A DNA stretch of 64,000 nucleotides. Source: Thamnidium elegans (Eukaryota; Mucoromycota; Mucoromycetes; Mucorales; Mucoraceae). The notes beneath the pieces were generated by a model. That model saw only the letters and a program-made list of their open reading frames with translations. It had not been told where the DNA came from and did not search any database. The first letter of the stretch is position 1, and each line of letters begins with the position of its first letter. Positions 59,008-64,000 of this stretch are shown in pieces. The translations under genes and the position numbers were made by a program. The DNA is taken from positions 124,001 to 188,000 of the forward strand of contig JAIXMG010000022.1 in the NCBI GenBank assembly GCA_025201345.1, in the 5' to 3' direction.

Positions 59008-59946
59008 TTATTTTTTACAAATTGCTATGTCAGAACTTAATTTTAGTTCGGAATTTCTTCTAATTTGGTCTTGTAGACATTTGCGCATGATATGTTCGTT
59101 AATTACAGCGCGTTGTGCAGCAATATAAGCATTTAAGTTTATCTCAATCCAATGTAAAGCGTTCTTTTGATTATTTAAAGGAGCACCTGTAACCCACTCG
59201 CAAGCAAATTTCCAGCACTGTACTAATTGCTCAGCCATTTGTATTTTACCAAACAGTATTTTAAGCAGATTCTCTCGAAATGTGATAGCATTTACAGTAT
59301 TCCCTAATTTCACTTCCTGGCACAGTTTTTCAAATTCATTTAAAAATAAACGAGGCGCATTAGTGGATGTACCAGCTCGGCTACAGTATCGCATAATTTC
59401 AACGAACACTCGACATAAAAAGCCGTATGTTTTGAGATGCGCACTATTGATTTTGGTGCATGATATGGGGGTAATTTTATTATGGATGGTGTTGTTGGTT
59501 GCCGCGGCAGTTTCAACGGGTATATCTTTGTGTATAGTTTCATCTTGCTCTGCCTCATTTTCTTCTTCCTCAGCCTCATCTTCTTGTTCTCCGTCAGTAT
59601 ACTCTTCCTCTTCCTCTTCTTCTTCCTCATCATCATCATCATCATCATCATCATCGTCATCGTCATAACAATCTTGATCCATACGGATAATCTCTTGATC
59701 ATCATGTATAGGAAGAGGTGGTGCCGCGACCTGTAATGGCTCTAGTAATCTAGTATCTACTATAATTTCAGTCAATTGCTCATAATTTTCACAGTGCCTT
59801 GGTCTAACATCATTTTGTATGCGATATAATTCACTACTAATCCATTCTGTAATCGTAACTACCGTATTATTAAGCGTATCCTTAATTTTACAAGCATCCG
59901 GAGGACAACTAGTAGGTGGTGCAAGATCTTTCAACGATAGTTCCAT
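59008..59946 (-). CDS. acidic hypothetical protein with D/E run
   Basis: I do not recognise this intronless 312-residue protein. Residues about 92-115 are an unbroken acidic tract (12 or more D, then E), encoded by an ATC/TCC trinucleotide microsatellite at 59618-59668; acidic character continues to about residue 140. The C-terminal half (about residues 165-312) is helical and well ordered, with HLKTYGFLCRVFVEIMRYCS, FLNEFEKLCQEVKLGNTVNA and QCWKFACEWVTG. The start at 59946 follows a T/A-rich leader. Histone-binding or nucleolar roles are common for such acidic proteins, but nothing here proves it. Confidence 0.65.
   Translation of the reverse strand: MELSLKDLAPPTSCPPDACKIKDTLNNTVVTITEWISSELYRIQNDVRPRHCENYEQLTEIIVDTRLLEPLQVAAPPLPIHDDQEIIRMDQDCYDDDDDDDDDDDDEEEEEEEEEYTDGEQEDEAEEEENEAEQDETIHKDIPVETAAATNNTIHNKITPISCTKINSAHLKTYGFLCRVFVEIMRYCSRAGTSTNAPRLFLNEFEKLCQEVKLGNTVNAITFRENLLKILFGKIQMAEQLVQCWKFACEWVTGAPLNNQKNALHWIEINLNAYIAAQRAVINEHIMRKCLQDQIRRNSELKLSSDIAICKK
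59618..59668. repeat. TCC/ATC trinucleotide microsatellite (coding on minus strand)
   Basis: Runs of TCC/TCT and then ATC repeats encode E and D tracts in the protein at 59008-59946. Open frames on the other strand (poly-S or poly-I) are artefacts of it. Confidence 0.8.
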
Positions 59947-60660
59947 TTTTTTTTTTTTTTTTTTATAAAAATAAGAGTAAGAGAGAAGAAAAAAAAAACG
60001 GAAAAAAAAAACTCTTTTTATAGAGAGGTCCGCCGCCGCGAGAAATTTACTGCAAATGGTAATCTCTTAATTGCCTTATTGGGGTGACGAAGCAAATCTC
60101 CATGTATGGTTTGTGTATTACTAAATTTGCAACGCCACTTCGGAATACAGCCATCTTCTATTATATGAGATGATTATTAGATATTTGTTTGGTAAATGTT
60201 AACTAATAATAACGTTGCTTTTTTTAAGTGGCACGTTATGTAAGATATACTTCATTTTTTCTTCTTATTCTCTGTTTATTATTAGAGATGTTTTTGTCAT
60301 TCGTTTGTGAAACCAACGTTTGTAATATGTGGCTACTACTGAAGACGCCTGTTATTCGAAGTTGCTCAGGTATTTTATTTTAAATAAATCAAATATACAA
60401 TAGAAGTATTGGCGAGTTCTTTCTATGGAAGATAGAAATAGAACGAAAGGTGAATATAGGGTTTGTCTGTATGTGGTAGGCAGAAGGAAGTATATAGCTT
60501 AGTATCAAATGTATTATATACATCCGTGCGTTAATTCTGATGTACAAAAATGCTTTATGTGAAATGGATAAACGAACTTGATCACACTTTTTTTTTCTTT
60601 TCTAATCGACCGTGTTTCAAGGTCCCCATTTTTATTTCAGACAAGTGCCACAGATAATTG
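59947..60660. other. spacer, no gene seen
   Basis: About 700 bp. Nothing coding or structured was recognised, apart from A/T runs directly upstream of the acidic-protein gene. Confidence 0.4.
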
Positions 60661-60781
60661 ATCATATTTTTAGGTACAGTGAACTCTAATGAAACGCTCA
60701 GCAAAAGTTACATGTTATTACTACAAAGACAATGTCTTTAGTAAGCTAATGTCCCGATATAAAGTGATTTTACGTTGTCAA

Positions 60782-60903
60782 GGCAACGCTCCAAGACACA
60801 CAGTCAATAACGTCGAAAAACAATGATTCCAAAGAAGTATTTACAATCCCCACTCCTATTCGTCTGGGCTAAACCCGGTCGAGAGTTTTTTTAGTCTTCA
60901 ATG
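60782..60903 (+). pseudogene. decayed DDE (Tc1/mariner-pogo) transposase fragment
   Basis: The plus strand reads GNAPRHTVNNVEKQ, a stop, then FQRSIYNPHSYSSGLNPVES. This matches the second and third catalytic blocks (D-N-A-x-x-H and Y-x-P-x-Y-S-x-x-L-N-P-x-E) of IS630-type transposases, with the second D replaced by G-N. Spacing between the blocks is conserved. A sequence TACAGTGAACTCTAATGAAA at about 60674 resembles a pogo-type terminus, but no matching partner end was found. Confidence 0.55.
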
Positions 60904-61341
60904 AAATCCCACATCAACAAAAAGGTAGACATTAATTGGTGATGTCGGTATTAAAGCTAGCGTATCCACGGCATCTAATGGAATAAGGGAATTCCGATCT
61001 CTTAAACATGAGTCGTCATTCTGTGAACATGTTTGATAGATCTCTTTGAATGGAACCTATCTAACAAATTTTAGCCGCACCCCTTGAAAATTAAATGTAT
61101 TTATCATGTATGTCATTTAAGATTGCCAAAAAGCGTAAGTTGTGTTATCAAAAAGTGTGTCATTGTAGTTTTTATTAAATATCTATTATATACAAGAAAA
61201 TTTAAGATAATAATATAAGGGACTTTTTTTTTTTTTTTTTTTCTTAAACATAGTCAGTAACTTTTTGATGGACAGAATAATAATAATTTTTTCTAGTATA
61301 TATAATTAATTCATCTTTCTTCAATTTTTACATACCAAACA

Positions 61342-63089
61342 ATGGCTTCCAAAGGTACAAAAAAAAAATTATGCGAAACACAAAAACTCCTTTTGTGTCC
61401 AAATATGAAATGCAAAAAGAATATCTTTTTTAAAATGCTTTATTCTCTTAAACTATAGACGTACTTGATCAAATTCGCGACTTGCAATCTTTTATTGATG
61501 ACTTTGTTGCAGATGGTAAGAAAACAGTTTTTGAAAGCATGAAAATCGGAGAATTTAACCCTTTTTTTTTTTTTTATCTATTAATGTACATAGCTGGGTC
61601 GCCAACTTCTGTATCACCACCATCAACACCGCAGGAAAAAACCGAGTTGATTTTACCTGCTCCAGTAACAAAATATACCGTATTTCATAAACCAGACGAT
61701 GTACAAGTCCATAAACCGGATGAGGTACAGGAACATAAACCAGATGAGATACATGACATCGAACCTAAAAAGACAGTTGAGGAAAAGACAGCTAAAGAGG
61801 AACCCGAAGAAAAAACACTACTTGAACAGCCACTTTCCATGTTATCTTATGACTTGAATTTGTCCGCTGATTTCTCTTCACTACTGACCCAATTCAACGA
61901 AATAAAAGTATCTCCTGTTGAGGTCAAACTACCACAGCCCCAAAATATTTATAGCGATGATGATAAAGAGAAAATCCAACTAGACCCGATCACGATAGAC
62001 AATTATACCACAGGTACACCTAAATTTAGCGACTCATTCTTTTTAAACGAGCATATTCCTAGTAGTGGTGTTAGTACAAAATCTCAATCTAGACGAACCT
62101 CTATATCTAGTAAGAAATCGCAACGCTCTGCTAGAAGTGCCAGAAGACAAAACGAAAAAAAGTTACAGTATAAACAACAGCAACAACAGCTGCAACAACA
62201 ACAGCCCCAAAAGTATGTTGAAAGGTCGTATGATGAAATGATGCGAATTCCTGATATATACGAAAGATTGGCTTTTTATGAAAAGACTCTAGATCTTTGT
62301 TTAAAGGCCGAATCACCTATTGCTAGTTGGCATACATCAAATAAAGAGAAAGGAAAGCCGCAGCCAATGTTGGAGGGTTATGTACCTCCTGTACGATCAT
62401 TATCACCCGAAGTACCCTTGTCTGAAAATGGGTTTGGTAACATGAGTTCTACCTTAAGTGGGTCTATTTCTATGTTTTTAAAGAAGGCTGGTGGTTCTCA
62501 CTCGGTTCCTAAAAAACCAGATCCCAAATCCTTGTTAGTCTCTAGTAGCAATTATAGTACGCCTTATGTCTCTAATAACTATCATACTGGAAGTGGATTA
62601 TTTGGTAAATCAATGAGTAGATTGAATCTCTCAAGGTCGACTCAGGTACCTCGTTACGATCATCAGTTACAACCTATTAATACACCAGCAGCTACAAGAA
62701 GTATGTATAACAAACAAATTTCGTCGCCACGAAAAAAAAAATCGTCTGTGAATAACGCATTGTCACCTCTTTGTATAAACTTTGGACACGATAGAGGTTC
62801 TAGTTCGATTCGAACGCCTAGATCTAGTTCTAGTACACCAAGCTCATTTGGAAGTACGACCACTATTAATAGCCAAGGTGAATTTACGAGCAGAAGTTCA
62901 GAGTTAAATTATATGATTAATATCTTGCCACAAGTTGACATCAGTATATTACAAAGAGCTCTAGATGAAGCAAAGGGAGACCCCATGGTAGCAATATCCA
63001 TCGCTGTAAGTCTTAATAAATTATCAACTAATAATAATCATTCTCCTATGAAAACTACCAAGAGATATCATAATAAAAGAATCATATAG
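61342..63089 (+). CDS. low-complexity protein with C-terminal CUE/UBA-like domain
   Basis: Exons are 61342-61354, 61459-61515 and 61594-63089, giving about 520 residues starting MASKDVLDQIRDLQSFIDDF. The 78-nt second intron is stop-free in frame, so retention would add 26 residues. Early on there are three repeats of H-K-P-D-(D/E)-(V/I)-Q (61687-61755), then a K/E-rich part and a helical segment MMRIPDIYERLAFYEKTLDL. The middle is S/P/Q-rich disorder with Q-runs (62173-62212). The last 60 residues contain YMINILPQVDISILQRALDE then GDPMVAISIAVSL, which fits a CUE/UBA three-helix ubiquitin-binding fold. It may be an adaptor in ubiquitin or trafficking pathways; that is inference. No known orthologue was recognised. 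Confidence 0.7.
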
Positions 63090-63272
63090 TCTTTCTCCCA
63101 GCACGCGACTACCTTTTTTAGAATATCAACTGATCACAAGTTTATCGTCTCCCATACTTTTTTTTTTTTTTTTTTATACCTTTGTTATTTTATCACGATT
63201 TTTTTTTAAATTCTATTCTTACTTGAAAGCAACAAATACTCGATCTTTAGTAAATAAAATAAAAAGATTCCA

Positions 63273-64000
63273 ATGTCCACGACAGGAATAACATCATACT
63301 TAATCTTTGTGGTCATTTCGATTTTATTGGTAATACTAAAGTTTACTTTTTTTTTAAAAAAAAAAAAAAACAAGATTTAACGTTAGATGAATAGGGGGCG
63401 TTTCAATATGGTTATCACAATGGCGAACTAAACACTCCCCAAGCCGTCATTTCTAAATGTACTAACCCAACTCTGACACTTAATGGGTTACCGCCTTGTA
63501 TACCTATGCCAGATTCGCAATACTCTCTCGTCGTTTCAGCAGTAACAGCAGGAGGGTTAATAGGAGCTCTTAGCGCTTCTTATTTTAATGATCACTTTGG
63601 TAGAAGGTTAACATTATTTGGTACAAATGGATTATTAGGTTTAGGTTCATTGGTTACAACGTTAGCGGCTTCACCACAAACTATGATGATGGGAAGATTC
63701 TTGTCTGGCTTAGGTTGCGGAGTTGTCACGGTTGTCGTTCCTGCCTACTTGTCGGAGTGTGTACCCAAATCTAGCAGAGGCTTTTTCGGTGCATTAAATC
63801 AGGTAGCTATCGTGGTGGGTATCATGGTAGCACAAATTGTTAGTTTATCATGGTCAACGATCGAGTTATGGAGATATATTTTAGCTGTAGGAGTTGTTTT
63901 AGCAGTTACTCAATCCTGTTTATTGCCATTCTGTGTTGACTCGCCACGTTATTTGGCGTCATTACCAGGAGGATTTAATAGAGCCAAAGAATCCTTATTA
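63273..64000 (+). CDS. MFS sugar transporter, N-terminal part (cut by window end)
   Basis: Sugar-porter family member with 12 predicted membrane spans, of which about six are in the window. Exon 1 is 63273-63329 (MSTTGITSYLIFVVISILL); exon 2 starts at 63395 and is open to the window end, in frame, without a stop. Motifs are GAFQYGYHNGELN (helix 1), GGLIGALSASYFNDHFGRR (the loop 2-3 D-x-x-G-R-R signature), GRFLSGLGCGVVTVVVPAYLSE (the P-x-Y-x-x-E signature of helix 4-5) and SPRYL at the end of helix 6 (P-E-S-P-R-Y/F-L region). It resembles GLUT-type and yeast Vps73-like transporters more than hexose/H+ symporters of the Hxt type; the substrate is undetermined. Confidence 0.9.

Noticed and set aside
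59282..59736. Plus-strand frames with poly-S and poly-I
   Set aside because: Artefacts of the trinucleotide microsatellite encoding the D/E tract on the minus strand.

Overview
The window is eukaryotic and fungal, most likely a Mucoromycota (Mucorales-type) genome. The protein genes are broken by short GT-AG introns, mostly about 50-80 nt. Introns and spacers are AT-rich and full of A/T homopolymers. The gene set fits an early-diverging fungus: kinesin-4, short-tailed class II myosin, a RalGAP-beta homologue, an HSPA12-type Hsp70 relative, PEX3, PIG-A, CTP:phosphocholine cytidylyltransferase, and decayed Fanzor (TnpB-like) and Tc1/mariner elements. No species can be named from sequence alone.

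Layout. 1-3150: a kinesin-4 motor gene on the minus strand, running off the left edge. 3.1-12.9 kb is gene-poor and mobile-element-rich. It holds a complete but dead Tc1/mariner element with TIRs and TA duplications, a tRNA-Lys(UUU), a decayed gene with a PD-(D/E)xK-like core, an internally deleted Fanzor relic, a small unknown ORF and a truncated mariner copy. 12.9-24.3 kb is a housekeeping block: ABCB8-like mitochondrial ABC half-transporter (+), RalGAP-beta-like protein (+), F-box/LRR protein (-) and heat-shock-factor-type regulator (+).

24.5-46.1 kb is the accessory centrepiece: a local expansion of one family of dispersed C2H2 zinc-finger genes. There are six full-length or near-full-length copies (two +, four -), an exon-1 relic and a last-finger relic. 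All copies share a two-exon plan, a conserved N-terminal leader rich in SUMO-consensus motifs, about 11 fingers separated by long non-TGEKP linkers, and most share a promoter-proximal DNA element 45-130 bp upstream of the start. Within the cluster lie an HSPA12-like gene, two decayed fragments of nuclease-like repetitive families and a possible LINE relic. The copies differ in decay state (lost start, lost fingers, frameshifts), which looks like birth-and-death evolution.

46.2-64 kb returns to conserved cellular genes: class II myosin heavy chain (-, with one GC-AG intron), PEX3 (+), a CINP-like small protein (+), phosphocholine cytidylyltransferase (-), PIG-A (+), an acidic unknown protein (-), a decayed transposase fragment, a low-complexity protein ending in a CUE-like domain (+), and the start of an MFS sugar transporter cut by the right edge.

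These genes form no single pathway. The conserved ones are dispersed housekeeping functions in cytoskeleton, peroxisome, phospholipid and GPI synthesis, and small-GTPase control. The part most likely to be undescribed is the zinc-finger cluster with its shared upstream element. The decayed Fanzor and PD-(D/E)xK-like genes come next.
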